Below are positions 56,340 to 64,000 of a stretch of DNA of 64,000 bases, one piece after another. The DNA comes from Betaproteobacteria bacterium (lineage in GTDB: Bacteria > Pseudomonadota > Gammaproteobacteria > Burkholderiales > Ga0077523). Both the position numbers and the translations under genes were made by a program. Position 1 is the stretch's first letter. Each line of letters begins with the position of its first letter. The DNA lies in the NCBI GenBank assembly GCA_016713305.1, contig JADJPK010000015.1:1-64000 (forward strand), read 5' to 3'. The notes under the pieces are model-generated. The model was given only the letters and a program-made list of their open reading frames with translations, did no database searches and was not told the origin of the DNA.

Positions 56340-58088
56340 TCAGCTTCGCGGCAGGTCCGTCACCGCTCCGACCGACGCATCCGACACGAGTCGCGCATAC
56401 TTGGCCAGCACGCCCGTCGTGTAGCGCGGCGCCGGTGCCTTCCATCCACTCAGGCGCTGCTCGATCTGCGCGTCGCTGAGTTCCACATCCAGCTTGCGGT
56501 TCTCGACATCGATGACGATCGTATCGCCGTCCTGCACCGCTGCGATGGGTCCTCGCTGCGCGGCCTCCGGCACGATGTGGCCGATCACGAAACCGCGTGT
56601 GGCCCCGGAGAACCGGCCGTCGGTGATCAGCGCCACGGTCTCGCCGAGACCCGCGCCCTGGATGGCCCCGGTGAGCAGTTGCATCTCACGCATGCCAGGG
56701 CCGCCGATGGGTCCCTCGTAGCGAAGCACCATCACATCGTTCGGCTTGATGTGACCGTCCATGATGGCTTGGAAGGCGACCTCCTCGTTGTCGAACACCT
56801 TGGCGGGACCACGGTGGACCGCCTTCTTCTGCCCGGAGATCTTGATCACGCATCCGCCCGGCGCCAGATTGCCGCGCAGGATGGCGAGCCCGCCCTCGGG
56901 CTTGAGCGCCCGGGACAGCGGCTTGACGACATCCTGCCCCGCAGGCTCGGGCGCACGTGCGATCTCTTCGCCGAGCGTGCGGCCCGTCACGGTCTTCTCG
57001 TCCGAGCTCAGCAGGCCCGCCTCGACCAGCCGCTTGCCCACCACCGGCATTCCGCCGGCTTCGAACATTTCAGGCGCGGTGTAGGTGCCCCACGGACGCA
57101 TGTCGGCAATGACAGGCGTCTTGCGCGAGATACGGTCGAAGTCGTCGAGGGAAAGTTCGACGCCGAAGTCGTGTGCGGTGGCCAGCAGATGCAGCACGGC
57201 GTTGGTGGACCCGCCGGTCGACATCACACCGGTGATCGCATTCTCGAAGCTCCTGCGCGTGACCAGCGACCGCGGCGTCACGCCCTTGTTCAGCAGTTCC
57301 ATCACCAGCTTGCCGCTTTCGTAGGCGACATCCACTTTGGAGGGATGCAGCGCGGGCACGTCGTTGAAGCCCATCGGCGAGATGCCGAGCATCTCGTAGG
57401 CCGTGGCCATCGTGTTCGCAGTGAACTGCCCGCCGCAAGCGCCTGCCGCGGGACAGGAGTGGTCCTCGACGTCCTTGAACTCTTCCGCGTCGATCTTGCC
57501 GGCATTGAATGCGCCGATGGCCTCGTAGGCGTCCTGGATCGTGAGCTTGCGGTCGTGGAAGAGCCGGTTGGGCTTGTGGCAACGGCCGCTGGCGATGGAA
57601 CCGCCATAGAGAGTGAGACCGGGAATGTCCAGCCGGCCGAGCACCATCGCCATGGCCGGGATGGTCTTGTCGCAGCCGGAGATGGTGACGATGGCATCCA
57701 GCATGTGCCCGCGCGCCACCATCTCCACCGAATCGGCGATCAGTTCGCGGCTGACCAGGGACGTCTTCATGCCCTCCGTGCCGGTGGTGATGCCATCGTT
57801 GATGGCGACCGTGTTGATCTCCAGCGGAGTGCCACCCGCGGCACGGATGCCGTCCATGACACGCTGCGCAAGATCGCGGTGATTGAGGTTGCAGGGCATG
57901 GTGCCGATCCAGCAGTGGGCCACGCCGATCTGCGGCTTGGCGAGGTCGGCATCGGTGAAGCCGGCGGCTTTCATCATGGCGCGCGCGACTGCGCGGCCGG
58001 GGCCGTCGAAGAGGGGACGGCTCTTGTGTCGGGGATCGAAGGTCATCGAGACGTGTTCCGTGAGATCGGGTTCGTGGATCTGAAGCAT
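56340..58088 (-). CDS. ilvD: Dihydroxy-acid dehydratase
   Basis: IlvD removes water from dihydroxy acids in valine, isoleucine and pantothenate synthesis, using an iron-sulphur cluster and Mg. The ATG at 58088 gives 582 residues, normal for the family. The cluster and metal motifs are present: PQIGVAHCWIGTMPCNLNH, SGCDKTIPAMAMVLGRLDIP and DHSCPAAGACGGQFTANTMA. So are FDNEEVAFQAIMDGHIKPND and LRYEGPIGGPGMREMQLLTG. Three Cys in these motifs fit the cluster ligands. The gene stands alone; no other ilv genes are near. A start 14 residues later (MTFDPRHKSR) is possible. Confidence 0.95.
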   Translation of the reverse strand: MLQIHEPDLTEHVSMTFDPRHKSRPLFDGPGRAVARAMMKAAGFTDADLAKPQIGVAHCWIGTMPCNLNHRDLAQRVMDGIRAAGGTPLEINTVAINDGITTGTEGMKTSLVSRELIADSVEMVARGHMLDAIVTISGCDKTIPAMAMVLGRLDIPGLTLYGGSIASGRCHKPNRLFHDRKLTIQDAYEAIGAFNAGKIDAEEFKDVEDHSCPAAGACGGQFTANTMATAYEMLGISPMGFNDVPALHPSKVDVAYESGKLVMELLNKGVTPRSLVTRRSFENAITGVMSTGGSTNAVLHLLATAHDFGVELSLDDFDRISRKTPVIADMRPWGTYTAPEMFEAGGMPVVGKRLVEAGLLSSDEKTVTGRTLGEEIARAPEPAGQDVVKPLSRALKPEGGLAILRGNLAPGGCVIKISGQKKAVHRGPAKVFDNEEVAFQAIMDGHIKPNDVMVLRYEGPIGGPGMREMQLLTGAIQGAGLGETVALITDGRFSGATRGFVIGHIVPEAAQRGPIAAVQDGDTIVIDVENRKLDVELSDAQIEQRLSGWKAPAPRYTTGVLAKYARLVSDASVGAVTDLPRS

Positions 58089-58238
58089 GGCAATGATAGT
58101 CAAGGTGCGGTGAAACAGGGGCCCGGCGTCGCGGCCCGTGGCCACGGCCGTGAGGAGTCAGTGTCCTTGGCCGCCCCGTTTTGGTCTACTCTTGGCACCG
58201 TCATCCCGTTGCAGGTCTCCCGAGGATTCCGCGCACCG

Positions 58239-61200
58239 ATGGCCCGGACCCGCCGACTCGCCAAGCTCACGCGCCCTCGGCTTCATCGCACGGTGGCGCG
58301 CGAACGTCTTTTCAGTGTTCTGGACACCGCTGCCGGTTCGCCATTGACCTGGCTGGAGGGCCCGCCCGGGTCGGGCAAGACAACCGCGCTGGTGTCGTAT
58401 CTCGAGAGCCGGCACCTGGAACCGCTCTGGTACCGGCTGGACCGCATGGATGGTGACCCGTCGGCGTTCTTCCATCACCTGACCGAAAGCACCGCATGGG
58501 CCGCGCCGCGAGCACGACGAAAGCTCCCGTCCTTCGGTCCGGAGTTCCAGGCAGACCCGGTGGTCTTCGCGCACCGTTACTTCCGGGCACTGTTCACCCA
58601 CCTTCCGCGCGATGTCGTGCCGGTCCTGGACGACTACCACGAGCTTGCCGACGACTCCGACGTTCACCGCGTTCTGACGGCGGCCATCGCCGAGATTCCC
58701 AACGGCCATCGGTTGCTCGTCGCGAGCCGAACGCCCCCGCCCGCCGAATTCGCCCGGTGGGAGCTTGCAGGCGCACTGGCGAAGGTGAACTGGTCCGACC
58801 TCCGGCTGTCCGCCGAGGAAACGCGGAGCGTTGCAGCCAGCCGGGGACATCCGCTCAGCGCCACCGCCGCGAGAGACCTGCACGCGCGGGCTGATGGCTG
58901 GGTTGCCGCGATCTGTCTGTGGCTGGATCGCAAGGACTCGGCAAGACCCTTCGCTCAGGGAAAGGCGTCGCCCGGCCCTGAGCCCCTGTTTCGATACCTC
59001 GCTGCGGAAGTGCTCGATGGCGTGGAACCCGCGTTGCGCCACTGTCTTCTCGCCACGTGCCTGGTTCCTTCCTTCACTGCCGCGGAGGCCGAGCAGCTTT
59101 CCGGCAATGCAGAGGCCGGCCGGATCGTCGACGACCTGTATCGACGCCAGCTCTTCATCGAGCGGAGCCCGGGAGGTGCGTGGACCTACCGCTACCACGA
59201 TCTGTTCCGCGCCTTTCTCCAGGAACGCCTTCGCAGTCACCGCGACGACGAATCTCTGGCCAGAGAATCGGCCCACGCGGGAGGCGTCCTCCTTGCCTCG
59301 GGCCGACCCGAAGAGGCGTTCCCGTTGCTGGTACAGGGCAAGGACTGGCCCGCCGCTCTGGTCGCATTTGTCCGGGCCGCTCCCTCGCTCCTGAAACAGG
59401 GCCGGTGGCGGATGCTGCGGGACTGGAGCGAGCGTCTTGCGCCCGAGCATCTGGAAAGCGACCCGTGGGTTCTCTACTGGCGCGGCCGGGCCCTGACGTT
59501 GCAGGATCCGGCGGCGGCAATGCGATCGCTTTCCGGTGCGTGCGAGAGATTCCGGGCGGACAGCGACCTCCGCGGAGAGGCGCTCGCCGTCGCCGGCGTG
59601 CTCGATGCGCTGCACTTCGACGTGAAGGCCTTTGACCGCATCCCGCCCTGGCTGCAACGTTTGGTCACCCTGACGGGAGCGGGCCTTCCTCCTCTGGCCG
59701 TGGATGAGGACTTGCAGATCCACGCGGCCGTGATGGTGTCGTCGAGCCATCTGTGCCGGCCGGGAGCCGGCCTCGACAATGCCGTGCGCCGGGTGATCGC
59801 GCTGCTGGAAGATTCCCACGAGCCGAATCTCGTCCTGTCTGTGGCCAATATGGTCCACTACTACGCGGGGCATTGCCTGGACGAATCCGCCCATGCCGCG
59901 GCCGCGGCTGCGGCCCGATCGCAATTTGGCCGGCACGACATTTCGGCGGACCGGCTGTCGCTCTACTGGCTTGCGGAAGGTCACGCGCACTACACCTTCG
60001 GCCGCTTCCGGCAGGCGCTGGAATGCTTCGACCGCACCGACGCAGTGATCTCGGAGAACGCACTGCGCAACCGACGTCTCGTGGCCGGCACGTGGCGCAT
60101 CCAGTGCCAGGCCCTGGCCGGGGATGTGCGAGGTGCACGAGAAACCCTCAAGTCGCTCGAACCGCATGCGCCCACCCTGCCTGGCTTCGTCGAAGCGCTG
60201 TTCCTCTGGTCTTGCGGTGTGGTGGAGCATCGCGCGGGCAACCTCGAGCGCAGTATCGAGCTCGGATCCAGGGCAGTGACCCTGAACCAGCAGAATGGAT
60301 CCTCCATCTCGAGCGTGTTGTGGCTTCCGCGGCTGGCGGTGCGCCTGCTGGAGGCTGGCCGGGCATCTGAGGCGAACGACACCTTGGACGACCCGGTGCT
60401 GACCGCGGAATCGATCGCTTACGCGCGGCAGGAAGCTGGTGTCGGGCTGTTGCGTGCGTGGATCTCGCTGAAGGACGGCGACATGACCGGCGCACGAACG
60501 TCATTGCGGCGAGCCCTCGAACGCGCACAGGATGCGCGAGAGTGCACGCGGCTTCTGTGGTTCCTGCCGCCACTCGACGCGCTCCTGCCCTTCGCGCTCG
60601 AGCAGGACATCGAGGTGGAGACGGTGCGCAGACTGATCGACCGATTCGGCATCGCACCGCCCGCCCGTCGATGCGAACAATGGCCTTGGCCCATCCGCAT
60701 CGTCACGCTCGGCGGCTTCCAAGTGACGGTGGATGGGAAGCCGCTCGCGTTCGGACGGAAGGTGCCTCGACGGACATTGGCGCTCCTCGTCGCGCTCATC
60801 GCGGAGGGAGGACGCCAGGTGGCGGAGTTCCGCCTCTGCGATCTTCTGTGGCCAGAACTGGAGGGCGATGCGGCGCACGAGTCGTACTCCGCTGCGCTTC
60901 ACCGGCTGCGGCGCCTGCTGGGCGGGAACGACTCGATTCTCCAGGCCGGACGCACGCTGAGCCTGAATGGGGCCCGCTGCTTCGTGGATGTCTGGGAACT
61001 GGAAGCGGCGCTGGATGCACAAGGCAGCCTCCAGCGGGCGATCGACCTGTACCGCGGGCCCTTCATGCCCGGCGAGGACGCGTCATACGCCATCGCGCGG
61101 CGCCGGTTTCTGCGGACGCGGATGGCCAGGGCAATCCAGGGGTATCGATCGTCCCCGGGACGAGAAGCGCCGATCGGAACCGTGGAGGAGTTGCGCGCGC

Positions 61201-61274
61201 GGGTCGCGGCCATCGACCCTGACATCTTCCCGGACCGGCTCAAGGAAGACGACCATGCCGCTCCGGCCGGCTGA
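58239..61274 (+). CDS. STAND-type (MalT-like) ATPase regulator with C-terminal OmpR-type winged helix
   Basis: This has 1011 residues. The P-loop is LTWLEGPPGSGKTTALVSYL at about 37-56 and the Walker B is DVVPVLDDYHELADD near 125. A NACHT/NB-ARC-like region and MalT-type helical lids follow (RYHDLFRAFLQERLRSHRDD), then about 400 residues of TPR-like repeats (YWLAEGHAHYTFGRFRQALE). The C-terminal DNA-binding part is a Trans_reg_C/BTAD-type winged helix: IRIVTLGGFQVTVDGKPLAF and EFRLCDLLWPELEGDAAHES with YSAALHRLRRLLG. This domain order, winged helix at the C-terminus rather than LuxR, marks a less common variant. It starts 150 bases from ilvD, divergently. Confidence 0.88.
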   Translation: MARTRRLAKLTRPRLHRTVARERLFSVLDTAAGSPLTWLEGPPGSGKTTALVSYLESRHLEPLWYRLDRMDGDPSAFFHHLTESTAWAAPRARRKLPSFGPEFQADPVVFAHRYFRALFTHLPRDVVPVLDDYHELADDSDVHRVLTAAIAEIPNGHRLLVASRTPPPAEFARWELAGALAKVNWSDLRLSAEETRSVAASRGHPLSATAARDLHARADGWVAAICLWLDRKDSARPFAQGKASPGPEPLFRYLAAEVLDGVEPALRHCLLATCLVPSFTAAEAEQLSGNAEAGRIVDDLYRRQLFIERSPGGAWTYRYHDLFRAFLQERLRSHRDDESLARESAHAGGVLLASGRPEEAFPLLVQGKDWPAALVAFVRAAPSLLKQGRWRMLRDWSERLAPEHLESDPWVLYWRGRALTLQDPAAAMRSLSGACERFRADSDLRGEALAVAGVLDALHFDVKAFDRIPPWLQRLVTLTGAGLPPLAVDEDLQIHAAVMVSSSHLCRPGAGLDNAVRRVIALLEDSHEPNLVLSVANMVHYYAGHCLDESAHAAAAAAARSQFGRHDISADRLSLYWLAEGHAHYTFGRFRQALECFDRTDAVISENALRNRRLVAGTWRIQCQALAGDVRGARETLKSLEPHAPTLPGFVEALFLWSCGVVEHRAGNLERSIELGSRAVTLNQQNGSSISSVLWLPRLAVRLLEAGRASEANDTLDDPVLTAESIAYARQEAGVGLLRAWISLKDGDMTGARTSLRRALERAQDARECTRLLWFLPPLDALLPFALEQDIEVETVRRLIDRFGIAPPARRCEQWPWPIRIVTLGGFQVTVDGKPLAFGRKVPRRTLALLVALIAEGGRQVAEFRLCDLLWPELEGDAAHESYSAALHRLRRLLGGNDSILQAGRTLSLNGARCFVDVWELEAALDAQGSLQRAIDLYRGPFMPGEDASYAIARRRFLRTRMARAIQGYRSSPGREAPIGTVEELRARVAAIDPDIFPDRLKEDDHAAPAG

Positions 61275-61368
61275 CAGGGTGCATTTCGTTCCCTATTCGT
61301 ATCCAATCCCTACCCTCTCCTGAGGGACAGTGTGCAGGTCCGAACCACGTCAGCCGCACGGAGCAGCC

Positions 61369-61875
61369 ATGAACTCGAATGCACGGATCGTTGCCGCCTG
61401 CCTCGCCGTATTGCCGGTCATCACCGTCGCGCAGGCGGCGGAGAAGCACTCGATGACCTACAGGAAGACCGAGGTGCAGACGGTCTCCAGGAGTACGTTC
61501 GAGGTGGGCGATGTCCCGAACCACAACATCGTTCAGGAGGTGTCCCGCCATGTCTCGAAGTTCTCGGACACGCGCTTCAACCCCACGGACGAATGGGTGC
61601 AGTCCCTGACCGACGAGGTGGACGGAACCGGAACCCACCGGGGCCAGTTCATCCAGTTCCACCCCGGTGGCGACAGGACCTACGGATCGTTCGAGGGGCG
61701 GCACGCGACGACCACGAAACCGGACGGCTCGTGGGCCGTCAAGTGGGAGGGTACCTACAAGTACCTGGGAGGATCCGGACGTTACCAGGGCATCCGGGGA
61801 GAAGGCACCTATACCGGACGCTCGACGCCCGCCGAACCGTTTGTCGAGGAAGGGCGGGAGACCGTCGAATACTGA
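61369..61875 (+). CDS. Exported beta-barrel-like protein of unknown function
   Basis: This has 168 residues with a signal peptide (ARIVAACLAVLPVITVAQAA). The mature part ends in WAVKWEGTYKYLGGSGRYQG followed by IRGEGTYTGRST, a pattern shared with small exported beta-barrel proteins of the AOC/DUF3224 type; it gives no function. It lies 94 bases after the STAND regulator and may be cotranscribed with or controlled by it. The ribosome site is GGAGC. Confidence 0.8.
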   Translation: MNSNARIVAACLAVLPVITVAQAAEKHSMTYRKTEVQTVSRSTFEVGDVPNHNIVQEVSRHVSKFSDTRFNPTDEWVQSLTDEVDGTGTHRGQFIQFHPGGDRTYGSFEGRHATTTKPDGSWAVKWEGTYKYLGGSGRYQGIRGEGTYTGRSTPAEPFVEEGRETVEY

Positions 61876-61901
61876 GCATTCGCCAGCGCTCGCGGCAAAC
61901 G

Positions 61902-61938
61902 GCGAAAAAAGGCCGTGCGGCATGGAACGAGCCGCACG
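61902..61938 (-). terminator. Rho-independent terminator of the 62.9-kb PEP-CTERM gene
   Basis: On the minus strand an 8-bp stem (CGTGCGGC with GCCGCACG, 9-base loop, 61914-61938) is followed by GCC and TTTTTT (61905-61910). It lies between the convergent genes ending at 61875 and 62056, and terminates the minus-strand one. Confidence 0.8.
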
Positions 61939-62055
61939 ACCTCACTTCGTCCGAAGCCATGGACAGCGGGAATTTGTGGCGCATGAACGCCAGTTCCCAC
62001 CGGCAAGGGCCGCTACACCCTTCGCAGTTCGTGAGCCGTTTGTGGCAGATGCCGT

Positions 62056-62868
62056 TCAGGACGATCTGCGGCGCACTGCTCCCAGAAGCAGCAGTCCGAG
62101 ACCGAACAGCGCATAGGTTTCCGGTTCGGGGACCGGGGCGAAGTTGATATAGAAGCGACCCGAGTCCATGACGTCGGAACTATCCGTCAGGTTGATCAGG
62201 CGGAACCCTGCGGTATATGTCCCGCCGGGTGCGTCCGACGCCACCCAGAACACGGGCTTGAACTCGATCCCTGCGCCGTCTCCCAGGGAGTAGACGTCGC
62301 TGCCGTCGAAGATGTTCGTGTCCGTATCGGTGCCGACGTTCAGGCCCGGTGTGAGCGAGACGAGTTGCAGACCCACTTCCACGCCAGCAAGCGATCCTGC
62401 CCAGCGGCCGGCGCTGCTGTTGTAGAGGACATACTCGGGGGATGCGACGGGAAAGCTGTCCAGGGACGCCGTCGACGCCATACCGAGGTAGGAGTATTCC
62501 GAATCGCCCACCGCGCTGCGGAGCGTCTCCGCATAGAGCCCGGAACCGGACGACAGCGGCAGCGGTTCCTCGCCCGAAGAGACCTCCGGAATCTGGTTGT
62601 TCGCGTTCGTATCGACCACCGTGGGCAGGCTTGCGGGACCGGTCAGCGAATACGCTCCGATACCGTGATAGTGATCGACGTGCTCCAGCAGCAGGGTGAT
62701 CCTGTTGCCATTCGGATTGTCCAGGCCGTTGTACGTGCCGCCCACGTTGACCAGGCGCGTGTCCAACCCGATGTAGAAGCCGATGCCTTCTTCACGCCGC
62801 AACTCGGCTTGAGCGGACACAGACGCAGACGCAAGCAGGACCACCATGAAACATTTACGCAACCGCAT
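62056..62868 (-). CDS. PEP-CTERM protein resembling the all3515 (Zur-repressed) family
   Basis: This has 270 residues with a GAGGAGATC site. The signal peptide is MRLRKCFMVVLLASASVSAQ followed by A. The mature start IGFYIGLDTRLVNVGGTYNG, then NRITLLLEHVDHYHGIGAYS and LTGPASLPTVVDTNANNQIP, matches my recollection of the all3515 PEP-CTERM family, which in cyanobacteria is repressed by Zur. The His cluster HVDHYHGIG could bind zinc. The end is VPEPETYALFGLGLLLLGAV followed by RRRSS. I saw no convincing Zur box upstream (62869-62950). Family assignment is tentative. Confidence 0.75.
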   Translation of the reverse strand: MRLRKCFMVVLLASASVSAQAELRREEGIGFYIGLDTRLVNVGGTYNGLDNPNGNRITLLLEHVDHYHGIGAYSLTGPASLPTVVDTNANNQIPEVSSGEEPLPLSSGSGLYAETLRSAVGDSEYSYLGMASTASLDSFPVASPEYVLYNSSAGRWAGSLAGVEVGLQLVSLTPGLNVGTDTDTNIFDGSDVYSLGDGAGIEFKPVFWVASDAPGGTYTAGFRLINLTDSSDVMDSGRFYINFAPVPEPETYALFGLGLLLLGAVRRRSS

Positions 62869-63087
62869 ACCGATCTCCTCGCAGGAATGCGGTACGGGAC
62901 GCTTGCAGCTTGTATATGTAAATTCACGAAGCGCCTCGGACCGCTGCGCTCTCTCCTCTCGACAAAGAGTAAAGACGAGGGACCGTTAGCGCAACTGCGT
63001 TGCGTTTTCGTCGACCCCCAGTGGCCGGTCGCGGACATGCGAATGGATGCGGCCCGGCGCCTGGCCGCGCGTTCATCACTGTCAGAT

Positions 63088-63546
63088 CTACGCGCCGTCC
63101 GGAATCTCCGGCTCGACAAGATGTGCCAGCATCGCGAGCGATTCCTGCCACCCGAGGTAGCACATCTCCGGGGGAATGACGCTCGGGATGCCCTCCTGCA
63201 CGATGTCCACATCCGTGCCGCACGAAACCGGCCGCAACGAAACGGTCGTGACCATCTCGCCTGGCAGGCCCGGATCGTCGAACCGATCCGTGTAACGGAT
63301 GCGCTGACTCGGCTCGAGCTCGAGGTATTTGCCGCCGAAGGAATGGGAGCCCCCGGTGCCGAAATTGGTGAACGACATCCGGAAACCTCCACCGACGCGG
63401 CCATCGATTTCGTGAACGGTGCAGGTGAAGCCATGGGGGGGCAACCACTTGGCGATCGCTGCAGGTTCCAGGAATGCACGGTAGATGCGCTCGGCGGGGG
63501 CCCGGAGGACGCGGTGAAGATGGACGGTGCCGGAAGGATTTTCCAT
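63088..63546 (-). CDS. SRPBCC/AHSA1-family protein
   Basis: This has 152 residues; ATG at 63546 has AGGAG 8 bases upstream. The fold is read from VHLHRVLRAPAERIYRAFLE with PAAIAKWLPPHGFTCTVHEI, DGRVGGGFRMSFTNFGTGGS and the final helix YLGWQESLAMLAHLVEPEI, all typical of AHSA1-like polyketide cyclase/START proteins. These bind hydrophobic ligands or act as chaperone activators; the ligand is unknown. It lies 219 bases upstream of the all3515-like gene on the same strand. Confidence 0.85.
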   Translation of the reverse strand: MENPSGTVHLHRVLRAPAERIYRAFLEPAAIAKWLPPHGFTCTVHEIDGRVGGGFRMSFTNFGTGGSHSFGGKYLELEPSQRIRYTDRFDDPGLPGEMVTTVSLRPVSCGTDVDIVQEGIPSVIPPEMCYLGWQESLAMLAHLVEPEIPDGA

Positions 63547-63917
63547 GGTGATGAACTCCTGTCGTCGATGATTCAGGGGGGTGTCGGGGCATCTTGGCTG
63601 GTACCTTGATCGGGAAAGCCAGGCGCCTCCATGCGATGTAGTCGAACGAAAACGCTCCGGATCGACACGTGGGTGGCGCATCCGCATGCCGTAGCGCACG
63701 ACCCTCCGGCATCGACATAGCGTACTCGCCTTGAGCCGGGTGGCTCGGCCGTGCAGGTCCTGGCGTAGACGCCTTTCCGAACAGCCCGCGAGAAGACTCT
63801 CGGCGGCCGTTTCGGGGGCAAGACGGACAAGGCGGGACCTGCCACGACTACGGATGTATCGACCCGTATGCGAGCCGGGTGACAATGCCGTTCCCGTTCC
63901 TTCCCTGCACCCTCTCC
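63547..63917. other. Intergenic region, no supported gene
   Basis: Frames here are open in several phases but have shadow-like composition. It should carry the promoter of the SRPBCC gene. Confidence 0.4.
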
Positions 63918-64000
63918 ATGCAACTCGTTTTCGACGGCCTCGCCCAACCCTACGGCATCACACCGGAGAGCCTGCTGGTGCTTCTGCCGCTGGGGTGGTG
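63918..64000 (+). CDS. Start of an unidentified gene, cut by the window end
   Basis: ATG at 63918 opens MQLVFDGLAQPYGITPESLL then VLLPLGW, with a hydrophobic stretch from residue 18. There is no clear ribosome site, so the true start could be elsewhere. Too short to assign. Confidence 0.35.
   Translation, partial: MQLVFDGLAQPYGITPESLLVLLPLGW

Noticed and set aside
56244..58238. In-frame N-terminal extension of the STAND regulator by 665 residues
   Set aside because: It runs fully antisense to ilvD, whose protein is unmistakable. The ATG at 58239 begins family-like sequence; the extension is a high-GC shadow.

Overview
The window is GC-rich DNA from a Gram-negative bacterium, most likely a betaproteobacterium. 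Thirteen genes end in a PEP-CTERM sorting signal, and there are lipoproteins, a TRAP transporter, a methyl-accepting chemotaxis protein, a DUF4124 protein and a FIST/histidine-kinase pair, a mix typical of environmental Burkholderiales/Rhodocyclales/Nitrosomonadales relatives. The taxonomic call is inference. I saw no rRNA, tRNA, CRISPR array, exosortase or integron integrase.

Layout. 1-3446: a TRAP transporter operon (dctP end, dctQ, dctM) followed by an exported cyclase-family hydrolase, all broken by frameshifts. 3650-4768: two small genes of lower GC, each followed by an integron attC-like site, then a frameshifted and truncated IS1182-type element abutting the last site. 6060-13060: an island of decayed mobile DNA. 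It holds a broken REP-associated tyrosine transposase (RAYT), an orphan RHS toxin end, and further copies of the RAYT C-terminal region, one of them fused in frame to a PEP-CTERM gene. A sodium:solute symporter lies inside the island. 13-23 kb: mostly minus-strand genes, with five PEP-CTERM genes plus an orphan PEP-CTERM tail, and a glutathione S-transferase. 23.3-25.5 kb: a histidine kinase/LuxR-type response regulator pair.

26-31 kb: small envelope proteins, a divergent MAPEG/HxlR pair with a palindromic operator candidate, a DUF1877 protein, and a PEP-CTERM glycerophosphodiesterase. 31-39 kb: a broken SPFH gene, an MCP, a DUF4124 protein, a TylF-type methyltransferase, a 53-residue conserved small protein, a DUF4259 protein and a broken c-type haem protein. 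39-50 kb: PEP-CTERM proteins (one with three phage tail-collar domains), a FIST sensor next to a hybrid kinase, and a gamma-glutamyltransferase. 50-58 kb: a cytochrome P450 divergent from an AraC regulator, a 2OG-Fe(II) oxygenase, an EF-hand protein and ilvD. 58-64 kb: a 1011-residue STAND-type regulator, a PEP-CTERM protein resembling the all3515 family, and an SRPBCC protein.

A theme joins these regions. A 16-bp core, GCAAGACCCGACCCCG with small variants, occurs at least 12 times between 6 and 51 kb. Two copies follow directly on RAYT ends, so I read it as a REP family once moved by this or a sister RAYT. Two host genes appear to have gained new C-termini from it: the PEP-CTERM gene at 9.4 kb from the RAYT tail, and the P450 gene from a REP copy. 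Frameshifts are unusually dense at 1-3.4 kb, 17.3-19.8 kb and a few other genes. Without reads I cannot separate true decay from sequence or assembly error.
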